A stretch of 64,000 nucleotides of DNA, taken from Lantana camara. Taxonomy: Eukaryota; Streptophyta; Magnoliopsida; Lamiales; Verbenaceae. Where the stretch lies: positions 82,824,001 to 82,888,000 of the forward strand of contig CM074862.1 of NCBI GenBank assembly GCA_037501455.1, written 5' to 3'. Position numbers and translations under genes: made by a program. The notes under the pieces are model-generated. The model was not told where the DNA came from. It searched no databases and saw only the letters and a program-made list of their open reading frames with translations. Below, piece by piece: positions 32,706 through 44,144 of the stretch (the first letter of the stretch is position 1; every line of letters begins with the position of its first letter).

Positions 32706-33443
32706 TTTTGTTATCTTGATATTTTTCCCCCAGAGTTCTAGGCCTTTGTTTCGTTTATGCTTTACTATGTTTGGATATTTGGTTACACTTGAATTTTTGC
32801 TATGTTCGGTTTTCTGATTTGGTTTATGCAATGGTGCTTTTATTTTCGTGAATTTGTGACTATTATTATACTTGTTGGGTGCATGTTGATTATCAATTGC
32901 CCGTGCACCTGATCCGTGTTTTCTAGTCACTTGTTCAGGTTTCGGAAGTATTGCAAGCACATTGCCGGTTCGTAAGTAATCAGGAAGTTTTCTAATCCTT
33001 TAATTCTTTCAAATTGTATGAGGACATTGCAAAGTTTAAGTGTGGGGGAGGAATGTGCATGTTTGATATGAGCTTTATTGAGTATTTGCATGATTAGATG
33101 TAGTTTCACTTGTAAATTGCTAAAATTCGAGTAATTTTGAAAATTTTTGAAAACTTTCCCTCATTTTGAACTTTTTCTTGGAAGTTTGATTGTTGAGCTT
33201 TTGCTAGAATTAGTTAGGCCTTTTGAATTGAGAAAAGTTGCATGAGATTTGATGATTTAGTGTGTTAGTAAGCCCTTATATTTTGAGCACCTTTAAAAAA
33301 AATAATGTACTTAACTTAGAGAGATGAGTTGATAATTTCCGAATGAGTCTACGATTTGATTACGATGCACTTTAGTCCTATCAAGGCGAAATTTTGAGTT
33401 AATGAAAGACTAAGGAAGTGAAGTAGGCATTCGTTGTCGAAGG
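32706..33443 (+). mobile_element. Athila-2 3' internal region
   Basis: It is non-coding. The module gaggacattgc...ttaagtgtgggggag at 33020-33051 resembles a polypurine tract, but about 400 bp of internal-type sequence follows, so it is not the 3' LTR border. Bases 33260-33443 align with 1-200 (Athila-0). The sequence ends where Angela leader text (atgatcaaaacttag) begins. Confidence 0.65.
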
Positions 33444-35201
33444 ATGATCAAAACTTAGTTCGAACGACCCACGACTCGCGGACATCGCCCTTGCCAAAAT
33501 TGATCACGAAATATTGATCATTTAAAATGATCAATTAGGTAACTAAGAACTAATAAGCTCCACTAGCTATCCCACGACTCGCGAACAATAACTAGCTTTA
33601 CTTACTAAACTTAAAACCTATTGATGGAATTCTAGGAATTTAATTCAAAATTTGCATCTCGAATTAAACACCTATTTGTTCGAAATTAGCTTAATATTTA
33701 ATGGGAATTTTCGAATCAACTGGAGAGTTGTCCGGTTCGACCTTACCAACATATATGTTATCCAATTTTATTAGTCTTGATTAATGCAAGTACACTTAAA
33801 TGCATTTCAGACAAGCACATAAACAGACAACATATCCTAGCATGATACTAACATGTAATGATCATGGGTTCTACCTATCTTATGCGTGATATCTGGGAGC
33901 CACTCCACAATCACAAGTTCTAACATACATGCCAATTAAACAGTTTAAATCACATAAGGGAAAGCGGTAACAAAATACGAGCCCTATCTCTATTACATTT
34001 TTACAATTGAGATTCCCCTCCCTAACATTTTGAGGGGTCTTCACTTATGGCCTCCTTGTTACTTGAATGTGGTCCATCTTACTCCATGGGTGCATTGTCT
34101 CCAAAATGAAAATAAAACCTCACCACCTATCTCTACTCTCAAATTACAATAAAAAGAAAAAGACATAAAGTAATAAGGCTCAATCTTCATATTGGCCTTA
34201 GACAATTACACGGGGCATACCCCGGCCTAAAAAACAGTAATATGGAAAGCCACATAATAAATCACATAACAGTACGCACATAAGTGAGGCTCCAACCTCA
34301 ATTGAAAAACGCAATTATAGGGCTCCAACCCCAATTTAAACCATCCATGTGCATAAATTAAAACCATACATAAGTCTAAACCCATGATCACCTAACATGC
34401 TTTTACGAGAATTTAAATTTAGCCAATAAATTAAAATTCCCGTTTCAAGTCCTAATGACTTAAAACACGAATTGATGCGAGTCTTATTTATAAAAGTTTT
34501 CAATAAATCCCAAATTAACAAAACAAATAAAATTCCAATTAATTTCTGAAAATTAATAATTTTATTAAAGATGTATTTTCCCAAAATATAAACCGTTTCT
34601 ATTTCTCAAAAATCCCAATTTTAAGTTTTATTCAAAAATTAAAATAAATATTCATAAAATAAAATTTTAAAATTAAAATAAAAAATTGGGACCGGATTGC
34701 ACGATAAACGAAAACGAATTACGAAAAACGGGGCCCGTACACGAAGAGAGCCCCTCGCGCGCGCGCACGCCGCGCTGCTGCGCGCGGCTCCTCCCGGCCA
34801 AGTGCAGGCGACGATGGCCGGGCACGCTAGAGGCCTCGCGCACGGTTGTGGGAGGGTGCTGGGCGGTTGCCCTTGCGCGCGCCTAGGAGAGGCGGGCGGC
34901 GGCGCGCGACGCCTTCGCGCGGGGTTTCGCGTGTTCGTCGTAATCCGGGTTTCCGTTTCGTGTTTTTGTTCAAAAGCAAAACCAATCCAAGAAATCCAAA
35001 AACAGTTTATACAGTTTCAAATCTAAAATAGTTTTCAAAAATTAAATTTTGCAAAAACCAATTTTCAGAAACTTTCAGGAAAAAATACAGTTTCGTAATT
35101 CAGGCTTTCTAAAACAATTACAAATACTCAATGGCATCAAGCCTAAGAATTTCTACCAAATTCAGTATAATTGAGACGAATCAAAAACATGATTAACGAG
35201 G

Positions 35202-35215
35202 TGGCTCTGATACCA
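35202..35215 (-). other. Angela-C2 primer-binding site (initiator-Met tRNA)
   Basis: The minus-strand reading is tggtatcagagcca, two bases from the LTR end (…CCAGCA). It is complementary to initiator tRNA-Met. The LTR end has G where C1 has A (CCAACA); C3 shares the G. Confidence 0.88.
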
Positions 35216-35217
35216 CT

Positions 35218-35928
35218 TGCTGGAAAACACGAATCAGAAAGCAGCGGAAATTTAAAAATTTTCCAACAAAAGGATCTTGGACTCGTAATCGTGTATCCAA
35301 ATTCGAAGGAATTAGAAACTTACTTTCTTAATTGTCTTTCTTGAAGCGTTTCAAGCCACCCAAGAACGCTCTTCTCGCGGCTTGATCCCCTCTCATTGGT
35401 AAAGCTCGAATCTTCAAACTTCTAACTTGAAGCTCTCTAGAGATGGTCCACCAACTTGACTACAATCTAACTAGTAAGGATGCTAGTTCTCTAGTTAGTG
35501 TTTAGGCTTAACCTAGGGTTTTGTTTATCTTGGAGAAAGGATGGTGTTCAACACATGAACCAAAAGAATTCTCGATTAGCTCTAAGGGGAGCTCCAGTTC
35601 CCCTATATATAGGAAGGGGAGGACCGAAAATCCTAGGCCTTATGGGCTAAGGATTTTGGTCCCTTTCTCCTATTACTTGATCATCAAGTAATTTTGACTT
35701 TGACTTTGAATTCAAATTCAAATCAACTTTCAAGAGAGCTAAAATATCCAAACTATTTTTGGATAATTTTATACTTTATTTATTTAAAATAAATAACTTA
35801 TTTTATCTAATTAATTAATTCACAATTAATTAACTAGATTATTTTTCTCCAAAATTAGACTTTCTTTTTAATTTAAAATTAAACCAAAGTCTATTAAATA
35901 ATTAACAAATTAATTATTTAATATATAT

Positions 35929-35990
<62 letters not shown>

Positions 35991-37187
35991 CGTGAGACAC
36001 GTGTCATAATGACACGTGTCACTCACGTGATCCACACGTGTGGAACCCTCTCGGCCCGATTAACTCGTTTAATCATTTTTAAGCCTCAACTCATGTAACC
36101 AAGTTGTTGTGTGTGACCCTCTAGGTTCTCAATTCAATTAGTAGTGAACCTAATTAATTAATTCACTAATTAATTAATTAGTCCACAGATTAAAAGACCA
36201 TAGTCTAGCAACAGGTGTTTAACCCCTAGATGAATTGGAATGTTGAGATTCGACAGAACCTTTAAGTCATTGATTCATGTGAGATACAATCCTCCTACTT
36301 GCTATCTCTCAACCAAGATCTAGGGTAAGGGAATAATCAGAACCCTAATAATCCGGTCTTAAAGTTAAGTGCATTTCATATCCATTTGATCTCAATGCAA
36401 GAAACCCTTTTCTTGATGTCTTGATCTACTGCCTTGGCCAAGGACTCCATATGGCATATGAATGACTGACACAATAAGAGATCACCTTGCAAATGCAAGT
36501 GTAGGTCCTTTCTTGATTCTCATTCACTTTCATGAATCACTTGTGTAGCCCCAGCATAAGCCTTGAATCAGTTGTCTAAGGCGACACCCTTTAAAGCTTA
36601 TACCTAAAACTACAGAGTTAACTCATAAAGTGACAAGGAACCTCAAGTCTAGGATCAATTAATCACATCAATGACTCGTGAGATATTTCCTAATCTGGAA
36701 GTTTCCATTTCCTGAAATAGAAACTCCCTTTCCCATTTAGGAATGTTCTCACACGGGGCACCTCAGTGAACTTACTTATTAAAGTAAGCACCCTCATGTA
36801 TCACGCACGTATCAACTATACACTTTGCACCTCCATGAAACAAGGTGGTCCTTCTTAAGGGCGTGATCCCACAAGCAAGCCTTAGAGGAGTCAGGTTAAC
36901 ACTCCCACTGTCTGTAGGACTCATCGGCTTGGAGCATTTTACTAATCATGGCTTATGTGATATAGGGCTCGTTTCATGAACCATTTCACCTAAATGGTAG
37001 AGTCCTAAAGTCATCAGGATTAGGGAAGTTCTCATACATGCACAGCTAAAGTAAACGCATACTAAACAAGAGCATATAAAGAAGTGTTGCCTCAATACGT
37101 TATTTTATTCAAAGATTGTCTGTGATTACAATAAGGAAAAGCACAAAGCGGATATACAATCGGCTTTCTAGGGCACTATTCCTAACA
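35218..37187 (-). repeat. Angela-C2 5' LTR (1970 bp)
   Basis: In minus-strand orientation it runs TGTTAGGAATAGTGCCC to TTTTCCAGCA. It contains an expanded (AT)n run at about 35930-35987, a cluster of five ACGTG cores at about 35990-36046, and a TATATATA box beside a GGGGA...TCCCC inverted repeat (35586-35611). It differs from C1 and C3 at several positions between 36130 and 36430 where those two agree. Confidence 0.88.
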
Positions 37188-37400
37188 GAAACTTCATTCC
37201 AGAGTTGAATGTTGTTCCTAGCATGAAAGACGCCATAACTGTGTTTTGGGACAACACTGGGGCGGTTGCTCAAGCAAGAGAACCAAGATCTCACCAACGG
37301 ACCAAACACATTATGAAGAAGTATCACCTAATCCGTGATATTATCAAAAGAGGAGATGTGCAAATTGAGAGGGTCACATTCAACTCTGGAATGAAGTTTC
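37188..37400 (+). pseudogene. RNase H fragment of an Angela element in a 24-bp fold-back
   Basis: Reads sense on the plus strand: NFIPELNVVPSMKDAITVFW, DNTGAVAQAREPRSHQRTKH and KKYHLIRDIIKRGDVQIERV, the C-terminal end of copia RNase H. Its first 24 bases (37188-37211) recur as an exact inverted copy at 37377-37400. The left edge touches the start of the C2 LTR; the right edge touches the truncated C1 LTR. C3's pol breaks at exactly the residue (…GVWSRN) where this fragment starts (RNF…), so it looks like the missing piece of C3, inverted. Confidence 0.8.
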
Positions 37401-38615
37401 ATATGCCATATGGAGTCCTTGGCCAAGGCAGTAGATCAAGACATCAAGAAAAGGGTTTCTTGGATTGAGATCAAATGGATATGAAATGCACTTAGCTTTA
37501 AGACCGGATTATTAGGGTTCTGATTATTCCCTTGCCCTAGATCTTAGTTGAGAGATAGTAAGTAGGAGGATTGTATCTTATATAAATCAATGACTTAAAG
37601 GTTCTGTCGAATCCGAACATTCCAATTCAGCTAGGGGTTAAACACATGTTGCTAGACTATGGTCGTTTAATCTGTGGACTGATTAATTAATTAGTGAATT
37701 AATTAATTAGGTTCACTGCTAATTGAATTGAGAACCTAGAGGGTCACACACAACAACTTGGTTACATGAGTTGAGGCTTAAAAATGATTAAACGAGTTAA
37801 TCGGGCCAAGAGGGTTCCACACGTGTCACGTGTGGCTCACGTGAATGACACGTGTCCTTGTGACACGTGTCCCACACGTGTGAATATATATATTGTATAT
37901 ATTAAATAATTAATGTGTTAATTATTTAATAGACTTTGGTTTAATTTTGAATTAAAAAGAAAGTCTAATTATGGAGAAAATAATCTAGTTAATTAATTAT
38001 GAATTAATTAATTAGATAAAAATAAGTTATTTATTTTAAATAAATAAAGTATAAAATTATCCAAAAATAGTTTGGATATTTTTTTGGCTCTCTTAAAGTT
38101 GATTTGAATTAGAATTCAAAGTCAAAGGTGGAAAATACTTGATGATCAAGTAATAGGAGAGAGAGGGACCAAATCCTTGCCCAACAAGGATTGGGTTCGG
38201 CCGTCCCTCTCCCTTACCTATATATAGGGGAGCTCATGCTCCCCTTTAGAGCTAATTGGTAATTCTTTTGGTTCATGTGTTGAACACCATCCTTTCTCCA
38301 AGATAAAACGAAACCCTAGGTTAAGCCTAAACACTAACTAGAGAACTAGCATCCTTACTAGTTAGATTGTGATCAAGTTGGTGGACTATCTCTAGAGAGC
38401 TTCAAGTTAGAAGTTTGAAGATTCGAGCTTTACCAAGGAGAGGGGATCAAGCCGCGAGAAGAGCGTTCTTGGGTGGCTTGAAACGCTTCAAGAAAGAATA
38501 AAAGAAAAGTAAGTTTTCTAACTCTACGAATTTGGATACACGATTGCGAGTCCAAGATCCTTTTGTTGGAAAAAATTTTTAAATTCCGCTGCTTTCTGAT
38601 TCGTGTTTTCCAACA
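37401..38615 (+). repeat. Angela-C1 5' LTR, truncated by 728 bp
   Basis: It corresponds to 55837-57051 of the 3' LTR and lacks 55109-55836. The junction gtttc|atatgcc shares TTC with the LTR text attc|atatgcc, as in microhomology end joining. It retains six ACGTG cores (37821-37880), TATATATA at 38219-38226 and the inverted repeat AGGGGAGC/GCTCCCCT at 38226-38245. Confidence 0.9.
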
Positions 38616-40133
38616 AGTGGTATCAGAGCCACCTCATAAATCGTGTTTCTGATTCGTCTCAATTATACTAAATTTGGTAGAAATTCTTAGGCTTGATGCG
38701 ATTGAGTATTTGTAATTGTTTTAGAAAGCCTGAATTACGAAACTGTATTTTTTTCCTGCAAGTTTCTGAAAATTGGTTTTTGCAAAATTTAATTTTTGAA
38801 AACTATTTTAGATTTGAAACTGTATAAACTGATTTTGGATTTCTTGGATTGGTTTTGCTTTTGAACGAAAACACGAAACGAAAATACGGAATACGACGAA
38901 CACGCGAAACCCCGCGCGCGAAGGAGTTGCGCGCGTGGGCTTCGCGCGCACCGCCCGCCTGGCCTAGGCGCGCGCAGGACAGCCGCCCAGCACCCTCCCG
39001 CACTGGCCGAGAGGGCCGCGCGGCAGCCCTTTCGCGTACGGGCCCCGTTTTCTCTGTCGCAATCCGATTTTTCGTGTTTCGTGCAATCCAGTCCCAATTT
39101 TTTATTTTAATTTTAAAATTTTTATTTTTTGAATATTTATTTTAATTTTTGAATAAAACTTAAAATTGGGATTTTTGAGAAATAGAAACGGTTTATATTT
39201 TGGGAAAGCACATCTTTGATAAAATTATTAATTTTCAGAAATTAATTGGAATTTTATTTATTTTGGTAATTTGGGATTTATTGAAAACTTTTATAAATAA
39301 GACTCGCATCAAGTCGTGTTTTAAGTCATTAGGACTTGAAACGGGAATTTTAATTTATTGGTTAAATTTAAATTCTCGCAAAAGCATGTTAGGTGATCAT
39401 GGGTTTAGACTTATGTATGGTTTTAATTTATGCACATGGATGGTTTAAATTGGGGTTGGAGCCCTATAGTTGCGTTTTTCAATTGAGGTTGGAGCCTCAC
39501 TTTTGTGCGTACTGTTATGTGATTTATTATGTGGCTTTCCATATTATTGTTTTTGAGGCCGGGGTTTGCCCCGTGTAATTGTCTAAGGCCAATATGAAGA
39601 TTGAGCCTTATTACTTTATGTCTTTTTCTTTTTATTGTAATTTGAGAGTAGAGATAGGTGGTGAGGTTTTATTTTCATTTTGGAGACAATGCACCCATGG
39701 AGTAAGATGGACCACATTCAAGTAACAAGGAGGCCATAAGTGAAGACCCCTCAAAATGTTAGGGAGGGGAATCTCAATTGTTAAATGTAATAGAGATAGG
39801 GCTCGTATTTTGTTACCGCTTTCCCTTATGTGATTTAAACTGTTTATGTGGCATGTATGTTAGAACTTGTGATTGTGGAGTGGCTCCCACATATCACGCA
39901 TAAGATAGGTAGAACCCATGATCATTACATGTTAGTATCATGCTAGGACATGTTATCTGTTTATGTGCTTGTTTGAAATGCATTTAAGTGTACTTGCATT
40001 AATCAAGACAAATAAAATTGGATAACATATAGGTTGGTGAGGTCGAACCGGACAACTCTCCGGTTGATTCGAAAATTCCCATCAAATATTAAGCTAATTT
40101 CGAACAAATAGGTATTTAATTCGAGATGCAAAT
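38616..40133 (+). mobile_element. Angela-C1 leader, part 1, with primer-binding site
   Basis: The primer site tggtatcagagcca is at 38618-38631, two bases after the LTR. The leader is AT-rich except for a GC-rich island at about 38890-39055 that is dense in gcgcgc words. It corresponds to 33444-35217 (C2) and 61064-62824 (C3) in reverse. The ORFs at 38849-39145 and 39200-39448 are not convincing coding. It is cut after CAAAT (40129-40133) by the LARD. Confidence 0.82.
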
Positions 40134-43100
40134 TGTAACACCCCGTAATTTCGGAGCAAGATACGATGTCGTTCTCGTGCGATTAGATTGTTATTTATTT
40201 AACTCTGCTTATGTTTGAATTGCATTATTTATGTTTTATTAGTTCGATGGACTCGATTTCAATCTTATGAAAATATGTGAACTTAATTGAAATATGTGTT
40301 TAATACCTATTTGCTCTTTAACTTAAATTATGTGGGTTGATTTGAAATTAACTAAAATTGGGAATCTATTTCTAATTATGAGAAATTCAATTTGGACTTA
40401 TTTAAGCACTACTCTAAATCTTGGGGCTGAATTTATAACTTTAAAATCTATAATTTGGGCTTAATTGAATCTTACTTAAACCCGTGGACCCAATCGCATG
40501 ACCTAAGTTCTTGAGGGACTTAATTGTAATTTTGGGAGAATTGATCCCTTCTTAAACCGAGAACCCTAGTGCTGCCATTCATTCTTCCCATTCTTTCCCC
40601 TTCGTCTTCAGCAGCAGCGGCGCTGCAACTCCTCTACATCTCCGCCAACCACGCCAAATATGCCGCCTCACGCACCACCGCGACTCAGCAATGCCGCCAC
40701 AGAACCACCCCTGTTTCCTTTCTTCTTCTCCCCTTCGCCTTCACAAGCAGCAACGACGCACCACCACCTTCAATCCCGACCACCATCTCTCACCCTCTCG
40801 TCGGCGACTCACCACCATTCCAGAACCACACTGCAATCTCACGTGCCACCGCGGCTTCAGCCAAGAGCCCACCATCATTGGCCTTCATTCCAGGCGATTA
40901 CCCCCACCAACTCCTTTCTCTTTCTTTCTCATCCCCAGATCTGAAGTAAGGGAACTAGGACCTCCAGCGAGTCAGTCGGCCGAGAAATCCCCATCCTTTC
41001 CGATGAGCTCCGCCATCCGCCGGCCACGGTCTAGAAAGGGCCACCACCCATCTCCGATTTTCCTTCGCTGGTTCAGATTGAGAAGAGGGAGAGAAAACCC
41101 CTCTCATCCCTCTGTTTCTACCACATACCCAGCACCTCTGTTTGTCCTTCGCCACCGGGATTTAGCCTCAACTCCGACAGCGCCGGCGGGACACCGACGC
41201 CTTGACCTTCACCACAGCCGGTCGCCACCGCTTCACTGCTCTCCATCAAGAAGAATGGTGCAGCAACTTCCCTAATTCGTACGCCGTGGCAGCCATGCTT
41301 GCCAATCATTCTCGTCGCTGCTTCTTCCAATTGTAAATCTCTTGTTTTGTTTTTCGTTTTTCTTCATTCTCTATATGAATTTAGTTGTATTATTATTTTA
41401 ATATTCAATATAAATGTGAACTCTGAAGTATAATCTCGTTTTGTTTGTAATGGGAACTTATGTGAATTGCTGGTATAATTAAAAATCTGAATTTGTTTAT
41501 GTAACCCTCAAATTTATAACTGATGGAATTGTTATCTTTATTGAATTGCATATCCGTATATTTAGAATAAAGTAATGTAACTAATGTGTTAGATTATTGT
41601 AATCCTGTTAATTAGCTTAATGACGCATGCTTGGAATTTTGTAAATTGAATTTGAGTATGGGTTAATCGTAAATATATCTAAATTTTGGTTCCGAATTGA
41701 GATTTGGTTGTAAAATGGTTTTATTTTGCCTAATGGAGATTTGCGTGAGTATGTACTGTATTAACATGATAGTGCCTTGTATATGTATATGTATATATAT
41801 ATATACTAGATTAGTTCTAATTAAATTGAATCTTGAGATAATTAAAGTGCTTGTATTTCCTAATTTGACTCGCAAAGTGGTACATGTATGTTTATAGCTT
41901 TGAATGAATGCGATGCTAGATTTATGTAAATCCAAATCGTAAATTATGAAATTGTTAATCTAATCTTGTGTTTGACTAATAGCTGATTTAATTGGTTAAT
42001 TTGCATTTAATGAGAATATTGTATCAACTTGGGTTGAGGTTGGATGTTGTATGTAAGATGAATATTTAGAAATCGTAATGCATAGTTTTAACACTGTGGT
42101 AATGTAAATTTTGGTAAATGTCGTTATCCATTAAAGCTATAGTAAAGGTTAGTATGTTTTATATGAATCTCGTATGCAATGGAATATATTGTTTAAACTT
42201 GATTTTCATATGGTATCTTTTAAATGAATTAGCTTTAATGGAGTCTACTCACTTAAAGAGTTAGTGTGGTGCTGTGTTAACTGGTTGGTATGATGAATTG
42301 GAAATTGGGTGCACGTGTGTTTTGTCTGTATATAAATACCTTTTGGATTAATATGTATACACATGATTTAACCTTCTAATTAAGTACAACACTAACATGT
42401 ATTAAATTGAGCGGGTTTAATTAAGAATTTCATTGTTAAGAAATACAGGTTGGAATATTATTGTATTGTAAAAATGTAATTACCTTGTAAATTGTTATGT
42501 GATTTGATCTAATAAGAAAATTGTAACTAATAGGAACGAGGTGGATCTTCGTGGTTAACTTGCTTAGACTTGATTAGTGTTTGGTTGTTGTAAACAGGTT
42601 AAGTAGCTAATTGACTCATGCGATAATTGAATTGTGTGTTTATTTGCTATTTTGGATATTAATTATGCACATGAACACTTTCATGTCATTCTCATAATTT
42701 ATGTGTACATGTCATCTCATTCACTGACATCTCATAATCATTGCCGTGCGTCTCTGTGGTTCATATCTGAGTCGTGTCTCATGAGTACATTGTATTCCCT
42801 TTTCTGTACAGTGATCTCCAGGGTGGAGACAACTTGATCGAGTATGCATTCGTCTTGTCAGTTCTGGTATCTCGTCGTTTCTCAGGTGAGGTTTAGGATT
42901 TTGTATAGTTAAACAACCTATGACCCCCATATGATGATTTCAATCCCCGCATGCGATTATATACTATATATACGATTAAATATGTGTTGGATATGATGTG
43001 ATTATGACCTTATGATACAACTTCAGTTTTTGGAAATTAAGTATGAAGGCATATGTAAGCTATTTCGCAAAGTTAAGTTATGTTATGATTATGTAGCGAG

Positions 43101-44144
43101 ATTGCCATGAAAGTTGGTATATGTTATGTTCTGTTCTGTTATGGGGCCCGGGAACTACGGGTAAGGAATCCCTAGGACAGTATAGGGCCGTTAGGGCTCG
43201 GCCTGTGCGTAGTCTCCATCTGTATGAAAAGGATCTACCGGGACCCACCAGGAGGTTTGGTTGGGAAACGGAGTCCTGAGGGTTTGAGTAGCATTGGCAC
43301 TCCCCTCGACTGTATGGATGGTTAGGGTCGCGCAACCCTACCATCACCCGGAGTTGAGGTTGGTATGTTATTTCTGTTTTGTTATGATATGAGGAGTTGA
43401 GGTTGGAAGCTCGTACTCGCCGAGCATATGGTATGATATGTTATGGGAATCATGAATCGGAATAGAGTTTCTGAAAAATGTTTTCTAAGTATATATATAT
43501 TTATATATTTGGGTTTTGCTTTGAAACGCTTTGGTATGCAACACCTATTCCCGGTTCATGAGTCCACCCTTTTGATATGTGTTGTGCTCTGTATATATAT
43601 ATATATATATATTGTGGGTGTGCGTTAGCCCCCCTCACTCAGTAGGTTGACTGACACCTCATTTTATCTTTTAGTTTGCAGGATTCCTTTTTGCTTGAGC
43701 TAGGTGGAAGTGAGTCTTCGGTGTCACTCTTGTCAGTCTAGTGGTGTTAGGATGCATTTGTCGCATACTTTACTTAGGTTATGTATTTATGTTTCACACT
43801 TGAAGGATATGTTTATGTTCCACTTAGACTTAAACCTGTGTGGGGTTAGTAAGCTAGTACTTGGATGTTAATAGATATTATGATGATACTTATGTTGTTT
43901 ATTATGTTGGATTATGAATTGATATTCGGGATTAGGTATCTATGCTAGTTGAACCCGTCACGTGTTCTGCATGTTGATTAAATTGCTTCCGCACTCTGAG
44001 TTTGTCAAGTTAGATCCGCCTAGCCTAGTGTGTGAGTTGGTCTCCCGTTCGCTATGATTCGGATTCGGGCATGGACTTTCCATTTCATGACCGGGTCTGG
44101 GTCTTAGTGCGGGGGATGTGGCATCCTCCGTTTGGGGTGTTACA
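40134..44144 (+). repeat. LARD 5' LTR (4011 bp)
   Basis: It begins TGTAACACCCCGTAATTTCGG and ends TTTGGGGTGTTACA. A C-rich, ACC-rich section at about 40560-41330 has overlapping ORFs (for example 194 codons at 40691-41275). These persist in both LTRs but contain only Ser/Pro/His-rich sequence and no domain; the section resembles the C-rich leader of a transcript. The remainder is AT-rich, with (TA)n runs at about 41780-41805 and 43590-43610. Confidence 0.88.

Larger units (their letters stand above)
26356..33443 (+). mobile_element. Athila-2, non-autonomous Athila-type element lacking RT and integrase, 3' truncated
   Basis: It starts with an LTR with TGTTG...CAACA ends (26356-27861). In order follow a tRNA-Asp primer site, gag and protease in one frame, a non-coding interval with palindromes and a possible internal promoter, an ATHILA ORF-1-type ORF, and 3' internal sequence resembling 1-200. 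No RT, RNase H or integrase sequence is present between 30304 and 31571. It breaks at about 33443 where Angela-C2 leader sequence begins, so its 3' LTR is not in this window. It would need enzymes from another Athila. Confidence 0.8.
33444..37187 (-). mobile_element. Angela-C2, 5' LTR plus leader only (minus strand)
   Basis: On the minus strand a complete LTR (37187 down to 35218) is followed by an initiator-Met primer site and 1.76 kb of leader that stops at 33444, before gag. The leader aligns base for base with Angela-C3 (61064-62824) with scattered changes. The LTR start abuts gaaacttcattcc at 37188, which matches, in reverse, the target site of Angela-C1. The body of the element is missing. 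Confidence 0.85.

Noticed and set aside
34697..35026. Arg/Ala-rich ORFs in the GC islands of the Angela leaders
   Set aside because: Frames differ between the three copies and the amino-acid make-up follows the gcgcgc words; it is not convincing coding.
37205..37468. 87-codon ORF at the left of Angela-C1 as a gene
   Set aside because: It is an RNase H fragment read through the inverted 24 bp into LTR sequence; only the first part is protein-derived.
40569..41275. Overlapping ORFs of 94-194 codons in the LARD LTR (repeated at 46956-47722)
   Set aside because: They are Ser/Pro/His/Thr-rich in several frames at once, lie in a C-rich LTR section, and lack any domain. Persistence in both LTRs reflects recent duplication, not coding selection.
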